Assembly (NCBI GenBank): GCA_026400355.1
Contig: JAPLPE010000035.1
Span: 124,001 to 188,000 of the forward strand
Source of the DNA: Rhodobacterales bacterium
GTDB taxonomy: Bacteria; Pseudomonadota; Alphaproteobacteria; Rhodobacterales; Rhodobacteraceae
Length of the DNA stretch: 64,000 nucleotides
Direction of reading: 5' to 3'
Numbering within the stretch: position 1 is the stretch's first letter; the number at the start of each line of letters is the position of its first letter. Below are positions 19,054-29,116 of the stretch, in pieces. The translations under genes were made by a program, and so were the position numbers. The notes below the pieces were generated by a model. That model had not been told where the DNA came from, made no database searches, and saw only the letters and a list, made by a program, of their open reading frames with translations.

Positions 19054-19083
19054 CCCGGCGCTCTGAGGACCAGAGCCGCCGGG
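19054..19083 (+). promoter_or_regulatory. Hairpin in the ileS leader
   Basis: CCCGGCGCTCTG (19054-19065) pairs with CAGAGCCGCCGGG (19071-19083) with one bulged base and a 5-nt loop, 68 bases before the ileS ATG. No T-run follows, so it is not a standard intrinsic terminator. It may be a leader element or an end structure for the upstream divergent unit; function not established. Confidence 0.4.
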
Positions 19084-19150
19084 CCAATGGTGTACGCGTT
19101 CGTCGCACCGCCCCCATGCACCCCTGATCATTTCCAGAAGGACGCCTCTG

Positions 19151-22090
19151 ATGAGCGCCGACACGACCCATGACTACAAGGACACGCTGAACCTTCCCAA
19201 GACCGAATTTCCCATGCGCGCGGGTCTGCCCCAGCGCGAACCCGAATGGCTGAAACGCTGGGAACAGATCGGCGTCTATGACCGCCTCCGGGCCAAAACC
19301 GGACGGCAAAGCTTTACTCTCCACGACGGCCCTCCCTATGCCAACGGGCACCTCCACATCGGCCATGCGCTGAACAAGGTGCTCAAGGATATGGTGGTCC
19401 GCAGCCAGCAGATGATGGGCAAGGATGCCCGCTATATCCCCGGCTGGGATTGCCACGGCCTCCCCATCGAATGGAAGATCGAGGAGCAGTACCGCGCAAA
19501 GGGCCAGGACAAGGATCAGGTCCCCGTCGTCGACTTCCGGCAGGAATGCCGCAAGTTCGCCGAAGGCTGGATCAACGTGCAGCGGGCCGAGTTCAAGCGT
19601 CTGGGCGTGACCGGTTCCTGGGACCGACCCTACCTCACCATGGATTTCCACGCCGAACGGGTGATCGCCGAGGAATTCATGAAGTTCCTGATGAACGGCA
19701 CGCTCTATCAGGGCTCCAAACCCGTGATGTGGTCCCCCGTAGAAAAGACCGCGCTGGCCGAGGCCGAGGTCGAATACCACGACCTGACTTCACATCAGGT
19801 TTGGGTGCCGTTCCGTGTTTTGTCCTATTCTGAGGATAGTGTTCCAAGCGCCAGCTTGGCGGATTGGCTTCTCGATGCACGAGTGCTGATCTGGACCACA
19901 ACGCCATGGACCATCCCGCAGAACCGAGCCGTCGCTTTCAATCCGGACATCGAATACGGTCTGTACGAGGTGATCGGTAGGCCAGAGGACAGCCTCGCGA
20001 CAATCGGCCTCCGGTACCTGATGGCGGACAAGCTCGCGGAGCAAGTCTTTGCGTCAGCAAAGCTTGATCCATCAATGTACAGGCGTCTGCGTGATGTACC
20101 GCCGGATCAGTTGCAGTTCATGACACTCGCCCACCCTTTCCGTGGCGTTGTTGAGGGCGACGTTGACGACGGCAACAACTGGAACTTCCCCGTCCCCATG
20201 CTCCCCGGCGATCACGTCACCGATGATGCGGGCACCGGCTTTGTCCACACAGCGCCCAGCCACGGCGATGACGACTTTCAGCTTGGCGTGAAATACGGCC
20301 TGCCGATGACCTACAACGTGCTGGAGGACGGCACCTATCGCAAGGATCTGCCGCTCTTCGGCGGGCAGGCCATACTCACGCCCGAAGGCAAGGAAGGCCC
20401 GGCCAACGTCGCCGTCATAAAGCAACTGGCCTATGCCGGGGCGCTTTTTGCCAAGGGCAAGCTTAAGCACAGCTATCCACATTCCTGGCGTTCCAAGGCC
20501 CCCCTGATCTTCCGCAATACGCCCCAATGGTTCGCCGCCATCGACAAGCCCGTCGGCGACGGACAGGACACATATGGCACCACGATCCGGACTCGTGCCC
20601 TCACCTCCATCGACCAGTTGGTGACCTGGACCCCGCAGACCGGCCGCAACCGCCTTTATTCCATGATCGAGGCTCGGCCCGACTGGGTCCTGTCACGGCA
20701 GCGCGCCTGGGGCGTCCCGCTTACCTGCTTTACCAAGGTGGGCGCGAAACCGACCGATCCCGACTTCCTGTTGCGCGATCAACGCGTCAACGACCGCATC
20801 CTCGCCGCGTTCGAGGCGGAAGGGGCGGATGCATGGTATGTGCAAGGCTTCAAGGAAAAGGTCCTTGCCGGGCTGCACGACCCCAAGGCCTATGCGCAGG
20901 TTTTTGACATCCTCGACGTATGGTTCGACTCCGGGTCCACGCACGCCTTCGTCCTGCGCGACCGCGCGGATGGCTCGGCCGATGGTCTGGCTGACCTCTA
21001 TCTCGAAGGCACCGACCAGCACCGGGGATGGTTCCATTCCTCGATGCTGCAGGCCTGCGGCACCATCGGCCGCGCCCCCTATCGCGGGGTGCTGACGCAT
21101 GGGTTCACGCTGGACGAAAAGGGCATGAAGATGTCCAAATCTCTCGGCAACACCGTGGCCCCGGAAAAGGTCATCAAGGAGTACGGCGCCGATATCCTGC
21201 GCCTCTGGGTCGCCCAGTCCGACTATACCGTCGACCTGCGCATCGGGCCGGAAATCCTGAAAGGGACCGCCGACAGCTACCGCCGGTTGCGCAACACGAT
21301 GCGGTTCCTGCTCGGCTCACTCGGCGACTTCACCGAAGCCGACCGGGTCGAACCTGCTGCCATGCCGGAACTGGAACAGTGGATACTGCACCGCCTCGCC
21401 GAACTCGACGAGGCGGTCCGCAAGGGCTATGCCGCCTATGATTTCCAGGGCGTCTTCCAGACGATCTTCACCTTTGCCACGGTGGACCTGTCGGCCTTCT
21501 ACTTCGACATCCGCAAAGATACGCTCTACTGCGACGGCAAGACGCCGCGCCGCTGCGCCGCGCTCACTGTGCTCGACGCGCTCTTCCACCGGCTGACAAC
21601 ATGGCTTGCCCCGATCCTCGTCTTCACGATGGAGGAGGTCTGGCTCGAACGTTATCCGGGTGAAGACTCCTCGGTCCATCTGGTCGACATCCCCGAAACG
21701 CCACCCAACTGGCGCAATGACGCGTTGGCCGCCAAATGGACCAGCATCCGCCGCGTCCGCCGTGTCGTCACCGGCGCACTCGAGGTTGAGCGGACTGCCA
21801 AGATCATCGGCGCTTCGCTCGAGGCAGCTCCCTTCGTCTATGTCACGGCGGAAACGGCTGCACTGTTGGGGACGGTCGACTTCGCCGATCTCTGCATCAC
21901 CAGCGGGATCACGGTGACATCCGACTCAGCCCCTGAAGACGCCTTCCGTCTGGATGACGTGGCCGACGTCGCCGTCGTCTTTACCCCGGCCCCCGGCGAC
22001 AAATGCGAACGCTGCTGGAAGATCCTTCCCGACGTGGGCCGCCATTCTCATGCCGGTGTCTGCGAACGCTGCAACGAAGCGTTGGCGTAA
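19151..22090 (+). CDS. ileS: Isoleucyl-tRNA synthetase
   Basis: Class I aminoacyl-tRNA synthetase charging tRNA-Ile. HIGH-type motif GHLHIGHA at residues 66-73, editing (CP1) domain with [10 protein letters not shown] and [21 protein letters not shown] at residues 660-664, anticodon-binding domain, and a C-terminal zinc knuckle CERC ... CERC. 979 residues, normal length. Between about 19790 and 20165 (residues 214-338, within the editing domain) codon choice changes towards T/A third positions and rare codons such as AGG and GTA, while flanks use strongly C/G-ending codons. This suggests a recombined segment. Catalytic and editing motifs remain intact, so the enzyme should be functional. Confidence 0.97.
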   Translation: MSADTTHDYKDTLNLPKTEFPMRAGLPQREPEWLKRWEQIGVYDRLRAKTGRQSFTLHDGPPYANGHLHIGHALNKVLKDMVVRSQQMMGKDARYIPGWDCHGLPIEWKIEEQYRAKGQDKDQVPVVDFRQECRKFAEGWINVQRAEFKRLGVTGSWDRPYLTMDFHAERVIAEEFMKFLMNGTLYQGSKPVMWSPVEKTALAEAEVEYHDLTSHQVWVPFRVLSYSEDSVPSASLADWLLDARVLIWTTTPWTIPQNRAVAFNPDIEYGLYEVIGRPEDSLATIGLRYLMADKLAEQVFASAKLDPSMYRRLRDVPPDQLQFMTLAHPFRGVVEGDVDDGNNWNFPVPMLPGDHVTDDAGTGFVHTAPSHGDDDFQLGVKYGLPMTYNVLEDGTYRKDLPLFGGQAILTPEGKEGPANVAVIKQLAYAGALFAKGKLKHSYPHSWRSKAPLIFRNTPQWFAAIDKPVGDGQDTYGTTIRTRALTSIDQLVTWTPQTGRNRLYSMIEARPDWVLSRQRAWGVPLTCFTKVGAKPTDPDFLLRDQRVNDRILAAFEAEGADAWYVQGFKEKVLAGLHDPKAYAQVFDILDVWFDSGSTHAFVLRDRADGSADGLADLYLEGTDQHRGWFHSSMLQACGTIGRAPYRGVLTHGFTLDEKGMKMSKSLGNTVAPEKVIKEYGADILRLWVAQSDYTVDLRIGPEILKGTADSYRRLRNTMRFLLGSLGDFTEADRVEPAAMPELEQWILHRLAELDEAVRKGYAAYDFQGVFQTIFTFATVDLSAFYFDIRKDTLYCDGKTPRRCAALTVLDALFHRLTTWLAPILVFTMEEVWLERYPGEDSSVHLVDIPETPPNWRNDALAAKWTSIRRVRRVVTGALEVERTAKIIGASLEAAPFVYVTAETAALLGTVDFADLCITSGITVTSDSAPEDAFRLDDVADVAVVFTPAPGDKCERCWKILPDVGRHSHAGVCERCNEALA

Positions 22091-22153
22091 ATTGGGGTTC
22101 AGCGCGCCCAAGGTGAATAGATCGGATCGGGGCGCACCTTCGGTCCGACATCT

Positions 22154-22939
22154 TCAGCCTTCCTTGCCGTGGATCACCTGCTGCATGGCGCCTGCACCCA
22201 GAAGATAGAGCGACGTGATCACCAGCCCCCAATGCGCCCAGCTTTGCGGATCAAAGTCGACCCAGGCCGCCCATCCCGCAAACAGGACCCAGGCCAAAGC
22301 CATCGGCAAGGATACCGCCCGCCAGCGTTCGGTTCGCACCGGGTGAATGAACTTGACTGGCATGAACATCGCCGCAGCAAGGAAGGAGACCAGAAGCACA
22401 ATCACCCAGAAATTCGGCGACAGCGCGAACAACACCAGCACAACCATGTTCCAGCAGGACGGAAAGCCGGAAAAAGAATTGTCCTTTGTCTTCATCCTCG
22501 TATCAGCAAAATAAAGGGCTGACGCAAAGGTGATCACGAAGATCCCGAACCACCCGGTCCAGCCCGGCATAAGCCCCGACTGGAACAGCGCATAGGCCGG
22601 AACAAAAACATACGTCAGATAATCGATGATCAGGTCGAGCAGGACGCCATCAAAATTGGGCGAATTCGTCTTGACGTCGTACCGCCGCGCCAGCGGTCCA
22701 TCGAGACCGTCGACCACCAACGCTACCACCAGCCACAGGAACATCATGCTCCAATCGGCCTGCACGGCCTCAAGCATGGCCAGCATGGCAAAGACTGCGC
22801 CGGTCGCAGTCAGCAGGTGAACGAGTAGAGCCTTGGCTTGTCGTGTCATCGTTTCGTCATGGAAGATTCGGACCCCAAGGGCAACAGGTGTCGGTCCCGA
22901 GATATCCTGTTTTCGTTTGAACAGCATGATCTCTTTCAC
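22154..22939 (-). CDS. pcs: Phosphatidylcholine synthase
   Basis: Integral-membrane CDP-alcohol phosphatidyltransferase that condenses CDP-diacylglycerol with choline. The signature is the longer-spaced Pcs form: Asp77-Gly-x-Asp80-Gly81-x2-Ala84-Arg85, then Gly98-x3-Asp102-x3-Asp106, continuing DYLTYVFVPAYAL as in rhizobial Pcs. Six to eight membrane segments. 261 residues if translation starts at the GTG overlapping the xerC stop; an ATG four codons later (22927) is equally possible. Coupling to xerC in one transcript is unexpected functionally but clear from the overlap. Confidence 0.9.
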   Translation of the reverse strand: MKEIMLFKRKQDISGPTPVALGVRIFHDETMTRQAKALLVHLLTATGAVFAMLAMLEAVQADWSMMFLWLVVALVVDGLDGPLARRYDVKTNSPNFDGVLLDLIIDYLTYVFVPAYALFQSGLMPGWTGWFGIFVITFASALYFADTRMKTKDNSFSGFPSCWNMVVLVLFALSPNFWVIVLLVSFLAAAMFMPVKFIHPVRTERWRAVSLPMALAWVLFAGWAAWVDFDPQSWAHWGLVITSLYLLGAGAMQQVIHGKEG

Positions 22940-23850
22940 GCCTTGGGATGTGTTCGGTCATAGACTTCCATCAACCGTGCCGCATCGACAGCGGTATAGG
23001 CCTGCGTCGTCGAAAGCGAGGCATGGCCCAACAGTTCCTGAATGGCTCGCAGATCACCGCCCGCTGTCATCAGATGCGTGGCAAAGGAATGGCGCATCGC
23101 GTGGGGCGTGGCTGTTGCGGGCAGGCCCAATTGAGCGCGGGCGGTTTCCATTCCCTTCTGGATCAGACGCGGTGACAGTGCACCACCCCGCGCACCCCGG
23201 AATAGCGCCCCGTCCGGGTCAACCGGATAAGGGCAAAGCCGCAAATAAGCGTCAACAGCGTCCCGCGCGGCAGGGATGATGGGCACCAAACGCTCCTTGC
23301 CCCCCTTGCCAAGGATCCGGATCACCTGCGCAAGCGGCACATCCGCGCCAGTCAGGCCAAGCGCCTCGGATATCCGCAGGCCGCAGCCGTAGAGCAGCGT
23401 GACCACCGCCGCATCCCGCGCCGCGATCCAGGGCTCTGCCGTCTGCGTCTCTAGCTTCTCGATCATGGCAACGGCGGCATCCTCGGCCAATGGCCGGGGC
23501 AGTTTCTTGTGGAACCTCGGTGCGCGGGTCGACAGAACTGCGGTCGGCTCAAAACCCTCGCGGTCCGACAGCCAGCCATAGAATGATTTGACCGCCGACA
23601 GGGCCCGCGCCAGTGACCGCGCCCCGATCCCAGTGCCCCGCGCATAGGCCATCCATGACCGCATGTCGCCGATCGTCACGCGGGACAACGGGCCAAGCCC
23701 TTCGGCTCTACCACGGTGCTGGCCCATAAAGGCCAGAAACCCCAGCACATCGGTCTGATAGGCCGTGATTGTATTCGCCGCAGCGCCGTTCAGGGCCCGC
23801 TGATGGTCAAGCCAGTCCGACAGCGCCGCTGTCAACGCAGGCGAGATCAT
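22936..23850 (-). CDS. xerC: Tyrosine recombinase XerC
   Basis: Site-specific recombinase that with XerD resolves chromosome dimers at dif. N-terminal SAM-like core-binding domain (residues 1-100) and catalytic domain with the tyrosine-recombinase residues Arg159 (GCGLRISEAL), Lys182/185 (GKGGKER), His250 and Arg253 (HAMRHSFATHL), His276 (LLGHAS) and Tyr285 (TTQAYTAV). 304 residues, normal for Xer proteins. No integrase-type extensions and no neighbouring att sites, so it is the housekeeping enzyme. XerC is preferred over XerD on family resemblance and neighbourhood. Confidence 0.93.
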   Translation of the reverse strand: MISPALTAALSDWLDHQRALNGAAANTITAYQTDVLGFLAFMGQHRGRAEGLGPLSRVTIGDMRSWMAYARGTGIGARSLARALSAVKSFYGWLSDREGFEPTAVLSTRAPRFHKKLPRPLAEDAAVAMIEKLETQTAEPWIAARDAAVVTLLYGCGLRISEALGLTGADVPLAQVIRILGKGGKERLVPIIPAARDAVDAYLRLCPYPVDPDGALFRGARGGALSPRLIQKGMETARAQLGLPATATPHAMRHSFATHLMTAGGDLRAIQELLGHASLSTTQAYTAVDAARLMEVYDRTHPKA

Positions 23851-23854
23851 GGGG

Positions 23855-24562
23855 TCAGGCGAGCCAGCGCTTCATCGCGCGTTCAAACACCCCCGCAAAG
23901 AACGCGAGAAGGTCCGTTCCCTGCTGAGGCGTGAACTGGTGCGGGTCCTCAGACCCCATGACGAGCATACCCGGCAAACGCCCCGTGCCGAAATCGAGCT
24001 TCAGGCAGGCTTCGGAATGAATGAAGTCGAACTTCGCCCCGAATAGTCGATCATCCTCCGGCCGCACCTGACGGAGTGTGACTTGTCGTGCCTGCCCGCC
24101 GCGTCCCGTGGTCAGATATTCGTCAATAAACCCCGGTTCTGCAACAGACAGCACGGTATCCAACCGCTTGATCGCCGGATCATCGCCCGTCGCCGTCGTC
24201 TCAAGAACAAGCCGCAATGCATCCACGCGCAGAATGCCGGCCACATCCGACCCCAGATCGCGCAGGAAAACCTCGAACTTCGTCGCATCCATCAGGCGCA
24301 GCACTGCGCGATGGATCTGGTTGGTGCCCGCCAGATTTTCATAGGCCGCCGCGATCACAGACCGGTGCGTATCCTCAAGCCGGTCCAGCCGCGCCTCAAG
24401 CCGCTCCATTGCGATCCCGCGCAGGTCAACAATATTATGGCCCATCGCACGTTCGTTGGCCGCTACAAGCGCCCGCATGATATCCTTGTCGTCAAGAAGG
24501 ACGTCCGGGTCAGATATGATCTGTTCGCGGACCACCGCGTCCATCTGTGCCTTGCTGCTCAT
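23855..24562 (-). CDS. DUF484 family protein
   Basis: 235-residue GAF-like cytoplasmic protein of the DUF484 family, which is commonly found directly upstream of xerC; its role is unknown. An N-terminal helical segment (MSSKAQMDAVVREQIISDPD, MERLEARLDRLED, probably coiled coil) is followed by a GAF-type domain ending LVMGSEDPHQFTPQQGTDLL. I place the start at the ATG at 24562; the frame remains open further upstream but that translation has no family resemblance. Four bases separate its stop from xerC. Confidence 0.88.
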   Translation of the reverse strand: MSSKAQMDAVVREQIISDPDVLLDDKDIMRALVAANERAMGHNIVDLRGIAMERLEARLDRLEDTHRSVIAAAYENLAGTNQIHRAVLRLMDATKFEVFLRDLGSDVAGILRVDALRLVLETTATGDDPAIKRLDTVLSVAEPGFIDEYLTTGRGGQARQVTLRQVRPEDDRLFGAKFDFIHSEACLKLDFGTGRLPGMLVMGSEDPHQFTPQQGTDLLAFFAGVFERAMKRWLA

Positions 24563-24641
24563 GTGATCACTTGTATTGGTATTCGAAGGACACCATAGCA
24601 GGGTCGTCCGGCAGATTCTTCTGTTTTCTTTGCACGGAAGA

Positions 24642-25154
24642 TCAAAGTGATGGGTTTGTGTCACGCTCGGCCAGTTTCCCGACATCGACAACCATGGCGG
24701 GAATCGCCCAATCCAGAGCTGCAAGGACCTCCTCCATATTGGCGGTTCTGCGGGCGACGATATCAAACTTGATCCGGAAGTTGCGCGGCTGACCTTTCAC
24801 CGAATAGATGCTGCGGCTTTCGCCGCCCAACTTTGTTCGTCCCGCCTCGGTCTCGGCCAGAACATCATTCCACGCCTGCCGGTCTGTCCCCAGCCGTTCG
24901 GATGTTCCAACCGGATCGGGCATCGCATGAAAAGACCCTACGGCATGAATCTGCGGAATGTTCGGATGATAGCTCGGCTGGATGATCCGCAGACCATATG
25001 CTGCCGGCCCCGTCCAGAAGACGCTTTCAAACCCGTCCCTCTTCTCGCTCCATGCCGGATGGGGAACATAGCCCGCAGGCATCAAGAGCATGGCGACGCG
25101 GTCCGACAATTCCTGCCAGACTGCCGCATGCCATCCCGGAGGAAGGGTCGGCAA
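24642..25154 (-). CDS. Conserved hypothetical protein (170 aa)
   Basis: Not recognised. A soluble 170-residue protein with no signal peptide or membrane segment. Striking stretches are VFWTGPAAYGLRIIQPSYH, HAVGSFHAMPDPVG and FRIKFDIVARRTANMEEVLAALDWA. Translated codon use is like its neighbours. It lies seven bases downstream of the transaldolase stop and is followed by DUF484, so it is part of the same minus-strand unit. Confidence 0.75.
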   Translation of the reverse strand: MPTLPPGWHAAVWQELSDRVAMLLMPAGYVPHPAWSEKRDGFESVFWTGPAAYGLRIIQPSYHPNIPQIHAVGSFHAMPDPVGTSERLGTDRQAWNDVLAETEAGRTKLGGESRSIYSVKGQPRNFRIKFDIVARRTANMEEVLAALDWAIPAMVVDVGKLAERDTNPSL

Positions 25155-25161
25155 GGCCGCC

Positions 25162-25815
25162 TCAGAGGATCTTCTGGCCGGTCTTGGCCCAGTCTGCGGT
25201 AAACTGCGCCAGACCTTTATCGGTCAGCACATGGTTCGCCATCGCCTTGATCACGGCGGCCGGGGCCGTGGCCACATCGGCCCCGATCTTGGCGCACTCG
25301 CTCATGTGGTTGGCGGTGCGGATCGAGGCAGCAAGGATTTGTGTCTCGTACCCGTAATTGACATAGATCGTGCGGATATCGGCGATCAGTTGCAGGCCAT
25401 CGATGTTGATATCATCCAGCCGCCCGATGAACGGAGAGACGAACGTTGCCCCGGCCTTTGCCGCCAGAAGCGCCTGATTGGCGCTGAAGCAGAGCGTCAC
25501 GTTGACCATCCGCCCTTCGCCCGACAGCACCTTGCACGCCTTAAGGCCGTCCCAGGTCAGTGGCACCTTGACTGCAATATTGTCGGCAATCTCGGCAAGC
25601 TTGCGGCCTTCAGCGATCATGTCCTCGGCCTTGGTCGCCACGACCTCGGCGCTGACCGGACCATCGACCAAATCACAAATCTCCTTGGTCACTTCGAGAA
25701 TGTTGCGCCCGGATTTCAGGATCAGCGAGGGGTTAGTCGTGACCCCGTCGACCATCCCCAGCTCGTTCAGCTCCGCAATCTCTGAAATCACGGCGGTATC
25801 CACGAAGAACTTCAT
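25162..25815 (-). CDS. Transaldolase / fructose-6-phosphate aldolase family protein
   Basis: Small (217-residue) transaldolase-fold enzyme. [13 protein letters not shown] at the N-terminus, [10 protein letters not shown], and the Schiff-base lysine Lys83 in AVKVPLT. The short form includes both real transaldolases (subfamily 3B) and fructose-6-phosphate aldolases, which sequence alone does not separate here. Start at the ATG at 25815, which lies six bases after a GGAG site; the adjacent ATG at 25818 would be too close. Divergent from priA; the two starts are 95 bases apart. Confidence 0.93.
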   Translation of the reverse strand: MKFFVDTAVISEIAELNELGMVDGVTTNPSLILKSGRNILEVTKEICDLVDGPVSAEVVATKAEDMIAEGRKLAEIADNIAVKVPLTWDGLKACKVLSGEGRMVNVTLCFSANQALLAAKAGATFVSPFIGRLDDINIDGLQLIADIRTIYVNYGYETQILAASIRTANHMSECAKIGADVATAPAAVIKAMANHVLTDKGLAQFTADWAKTGQKIL

Positions 25816-25910
25816 CATTATCTCCCGGCTGGCTCTTGGGGTTGGCACTTCTCGGGGTTGCGTTTACCTCAAGGGCGGGGGCGCGGGAACCCGAAAATGC
25901 CGGGGCATGC

Positions 25911-28100
25911 ATGGACATGTTTTTCCACGAAGGCGATCTGGTGGGGGTGCTGACCACCCAGCCGCTCGACCGCGTTCTGGATTACCGCGCGCCCGAAGGC
26001 GGATGCTGGATCGGGGCCTTCGTCGAAGTGCCGCTTGGGCCGCGCAAGGTTCTGGGTGTCGTCTGGGGTCCGGGCAAGGGCGACTATGACCTGACCAAGA
26101 TCCGCGCCGTCAGTCGCGTCCTCGACGCCGCCCCCATGCGGGAAGAGATGCGGACGTTCCTGACCCGCGCCGCCGATTATACGCTGACGCCGATGTCCGC
26201 GATGTTGCGCCTTGGCACAAGGGCCCCCGGTCTGGGTGATCCGCAGTCCATGCGCACGGTCTATCGCCTTGGCATTGGTGTCCCTGACCGCCTGACCGAT
26301 GCCCGTGCCCGCGTGATCGAGGTGATGCGCGATTATGGCGGGCTGGCCTTCACCCTTGCCGAACTGGCTGAACTCGCCGGGACCGGGCCATCTGTAATCA
26401 AAGGCCTCGTCAAGCAAGGCGTCATCACCGAAGAAGCTGCCCTCCGCGACACACCCTATCCTCGCCTCAACCCCGACCATGGCGGTCATGACCTGACCGA
26501 AGATCAGCAGGATGGGGCCAAGGTCCTGCGCCACGCCGTGCGCGAAGGCACCTATGGCACGACGCTGCTCAAAGGCGTCACGGGATCGGGCAAGACCGAA
26601 GTGTATCTCGAGGCGGTAGCCGAATGTCTGCGGATTGGCCGACAGGCCCTCGTGCTCCTGCCCGAAATCGCCTTGACCGGCCAATTCCTGACCCGGGTCG
26701 AGGCCCGCTTTGGTGCCCGCCCCGCCGAATGGCATTCAGGCATCACCATGGCCGAACGCCGCCGCGCCTGGCGCATGGTCGGGCAGGGCGAGGCGCAGCT
26801 TGTTGTCGGCGCTCGGTCCGCCCTGTTCCTGCCCTTCCGTAATCTGGGGTTGGTCGTCGTGGATGAAGAGCACGACACCTCCTACAAGCAAGAGGACGGC
26901 GTACTCTACAACGCCCGTGACATGGCCGTGCTGCGCGCCTCGCTCAACGGCGCACATGTCGTTCTGGCCTCAGCCACGCCCAGCCTTGAAACCTGGGCCA
27001 ATGTCGAGGCCGGGAAGTACGCCCAGATCGAACTGACCTCCCGCTTCGGCCCCGCCGTCATGCCACAGATGCGGGCCATCGACATGCGGGCCGAAGACCT
27101 GCCGGGTGGCCGTTGGGTTTCCCCGACACTGCAAGGAGCGGTGGCTGCCCGGCTTGAAAAGGGTGAACAGGCGCTCCTTTTCCTCAACCGGCGGGGCTAC
27201 GCCCCGGTCACGCTCTGTCGCGCCTGCGGGCATCAGATCGGCTGCGACCAGTGCGACGCCCGCATGGTAGAACACCGATTCCTCAAGCGGCTCATGTGCC
27301 ACCAGTGCGGGGCGACCAAGCCGATCCCGAAAACCTGCCCCTCCTGCGGCGCCGAGGATCGTCTGGCGCCGGTTGGCCCCGGAGTCGAGCGTCTGGCCGA
27401 AGAGGCGCAGGCACTTTTCCCCGCCGCGCGGGTCGCTGTCCTTTCGTCTGACCTCTACGGTTCTGCCCGAGCACTCAAGGCCCATATCGAAAGTATTGCC
27501 AATGGCGGGGCTGATATCATCATCGGGACCCAGCTTGTCGCCAAGGGCCACAATTTTCCGCTGCTTACCCTTGTGGGTGTGATCGACGCTGATCTTGGCC
27601 TGCAAGGCGCTGACCTGCGCGCTGCCGAGCGCACATTCCAGCTCATGCGTCAGGTCTCGGGCCGCGCCGGAAGGGTCGAAACACCGGGCGAGGCGCTGCT
27701 ACAGTCCTTTCAGCCCGAACATCCAGTGATTCGCGCTATCTTGTCCGGCGATCAGGAGGGGTTCTGGCGGGCCGAGGCTGCAGAACGCAAAGCCGCGGGC
27801 GTCCCGCCTTATGGCCGTATGGCGGGCATCGTCCTTTCCTCGCCCAACGTGCAGGAAGTGTTCGACTTCGGCGCAGAGATGGCCCGAAAGGACGCCCCCC
27901 TCCGCCGCATCGGGGCGCAGGTTTACGGTCCTGCCCCGGCCCCGATCGCAAGGGTCCGCGGAAGGCACCGCGTTCGCCTTCTGGTCAAGGCCGAAAAGGG
28001 CGTGCCCCTGCAGGCTGCCCTCTCGCAATGGGTCGCTCAGTTTCGGATTCCTGCCACGCTGCGCCTGTCGATCGACATCGATCCGCAAAGTTTCCTTTGA
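25911..28100 (+). CDS. priA: Primosomal protein N' (replication restart helicase PriA)
   Basis: Superfamily 2 helicase that reloads the replisome at stalled forks. N-terminal 3'-DNA-binding domain, Walker A GVTGSGKT (residues 222-229), DEEH box in LVVVDEEHDTSYKQ, and zinc-binding cysteines in CRACGHQIGCDQC, CHQCG and CPSCG. Later motifs are GTQLVAKGHNFPLLTLVGV and SGRAGR. 729 residues, normal. I chose the ATG at 25911 because the N-terminal domain begins there; an in-frame start at 25836 would add residues unlike the family. Confidence 0.96.
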   Translation: MDMFFHEGDLVGVLTTQPLDRVLDYRAPEGGCWIGAFVEVPLGPRKVLGVVWGPGKGDYDLTKIRAVSRVLDAAPMREEMRTFLTRAADYTLTPMSAMLRLGTRAPGLGDPQSMRTVYRLGIGVPDRLTDARARVIEVMRDYGGLAFTLAELAELAGTGPSVIKGLVKQGVITEEAALRDTPYPRLNPDHGGHDLTEDQQDGAKVLRHAVREGTYGTTLLKGVTGSGKTEVYLEAVAECLRIGRQALVLLPEIALTGQFLTRVEARFGARPAEWHSGITMAERRRAWRMVGQGEAQLVVGARSALFLPFRNLGLVVVDEEHDTSYKQEDGVLYNARDMAVLRASLNGAHVVLASATPSLETWANVEAGKYAQIELTSRFGPAVMPQMRAIDMRAEDLPGGRWVSPTLQGAVAARLEKGEQALLFLNRRGYAPVTLCRACGHQIGCDQCDARMVEHRFLKRLMCHQCGATKPIPKTCPSCGAEDRLAPVGPGVERLAEEAQALFPAARVAVLSSDLYGSARALKAHIESIANGGADIIIGTQLVAKGHNFPLLTLVGVIDADLGLQGADLRAAERTFQLMRQVSGRAGRVETPGEALLQSFQPEHPVIRAILSGDQEGFWRAEAAERKAAGVPPYGRMAGIVLSSPNVQEVFDFGAEMARKDAPLRRIGAQVYGPAPAPIARVRGRHRVRLLVKAEKGVPLQAALSQWVAQFRIPATLRLSIDIDPQSFL

Positions 28101-28338
28101 TCGGCCGCGGGCTGAAGCGCTCCTTTCGTACGAACCTGACCTGGCCAATGTCTCTCACCGTGGCCCAGATACTCAGGGGTCCGGGGCAGTGCCGCTGGGC
28201 CCGCCACGGTTCAGTCAACGACCTGTAGGCGCCCGCTGTCACAATCGTTAAGGGGAATGTGACCTCGCCGAGGGCCTCTGACATTGCAGGAATTGCCGTA
28301 GGGCCTATCTTAGAGAGATATTCAATGGAGGGTCCAGA

Positions 28339-28989
28339 ATGTTCAGCCTGCTCCGCAAGAAGACCGAAATGGTTGCCGCCGATTCCGCCCTGCCGGGCCG
28401 CGCAACACCGATCCCTACCGCCCGCACCCATTTCACTTTGGGCCGTCCGCTGACGGCCGATGTGCCTGAGGGGATGGAATCCGCCATCTTCGGCATGGGA
28501 TGTTTCTGGGGTGTCGAACGCATGTTCTGGAAACTGCCCGGCGTCTGGCTGACGATGGTGGGCTATGCGGCCGGTTATACGCCGAACCCGACCTACGAGG
28601 AAGTTTGCACCGGCATGACCGGACACAACGAGGTCGTCCGCATCGTCTACGACCCGACGGTCACAAGCTATGATGATCTTCTCAAGGTCTTCTGGGAAAA
28701 CCACGACCCCACGCAAGGCATGCGTCAGGGGAATGACCGGGGCACGCAGTACCGTTCCGGCATCTACGTCTTTTCCGATGCTCAAAAGGCCGCAGCAGAA
28801 GCATCCCGGGATGCCTTCGCGCCGCGCCTTCGCGCGTCGGGATACGGCACCATCACGACGGAAATCCTGCCCGCACCCACCTTTTACTATGCCGAGGATT
28901 ACCACCAGCAGTACCTCGCCAAGAACCCCGCCGGCTATTGCGGCGTAGGCGGCACGGGTGTGACCTGCCCCATCGGCGTCGCCGTCTGA
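28339..28989 (+). CDS. msrA: Peptide-methionine (S)-S-oxide reductase MsrA
   Basis: Repairs oxidised methionine. The catalytic Cys55 lies in [13 protein letters not shown], with the [13 protein letters not shown] and [13 protein letters not shown] stretches of the family and resolving-cysteine candidates near the C-terminus ([12 protein letters not shown]). 216 residues. About 40 residues precede the catalytic motif, slightly long but common in this family. Transcribed alone; a 238-base gap separates it from priA and a REP-like element follows it. Confidence 0.96.
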   Translation: MFSLLRKKTEMVAADSALPGRATPIPTARTHFTLGRPLTADVPEGMESAIFGMGCFWGVERMFWKLPGVWLTMVGYAAGYTPNPTYEEVCTGMTGHNEVVRIVYDPTVTSYDDLLKVFWENHDPTQGMRQGNDRGTQYRSGIYVFSDAQKAAAEASRDAFAPRLRASGYGTITTEILPAPTFYYAEDYHQQYLAKNPAGYCGVGGTGVTCPIGVAV

Positions 28990-28995
28990 ACGCTC

Positions 28996-29048
28996 AGGAC
29001 TGGGGGCTGGCTGCCCCAGGACCCCCGAGGATACTCCTGACCATGAGA
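28996..29048 (+). repeat. REP-like intergenic element (GGGGGCT...GCCCCAGGACCCCCGAGGATA)
   Basis: Between msrA and prmA. The sequence GGGGGCTGGCTGCCCC, then AGGACCCCCGAGGATA, resembles an intergenic palindromic unit that I remember as common in Rhodobacteraceae genomes, with a GC hairpin followed by a GGATA-type tail. It could serve as the msrA terminator. Confidence 0.5.
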
Positions 29049-29116
29049 AGCAGTGGCGGTTGACGCTTGGACCGCGCCTGCCTATCCGGGCATCACCCGG
29101 ACCGGAGTGAAGTCCC

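Noticed and set aside
20474-20482. CTATCCACA, one mismatch from a DnaA box, inside ileS
   Set aside because: A single site within coding sequence; no cluster that would support an origin there.
22936-23850. Possibility that the tyrosine recombinase marks an integrated element
   Set aside because: Length and sequence fit housekeeping XerC; flanking genes are core and no att-like direct repeats or phage genes are present.
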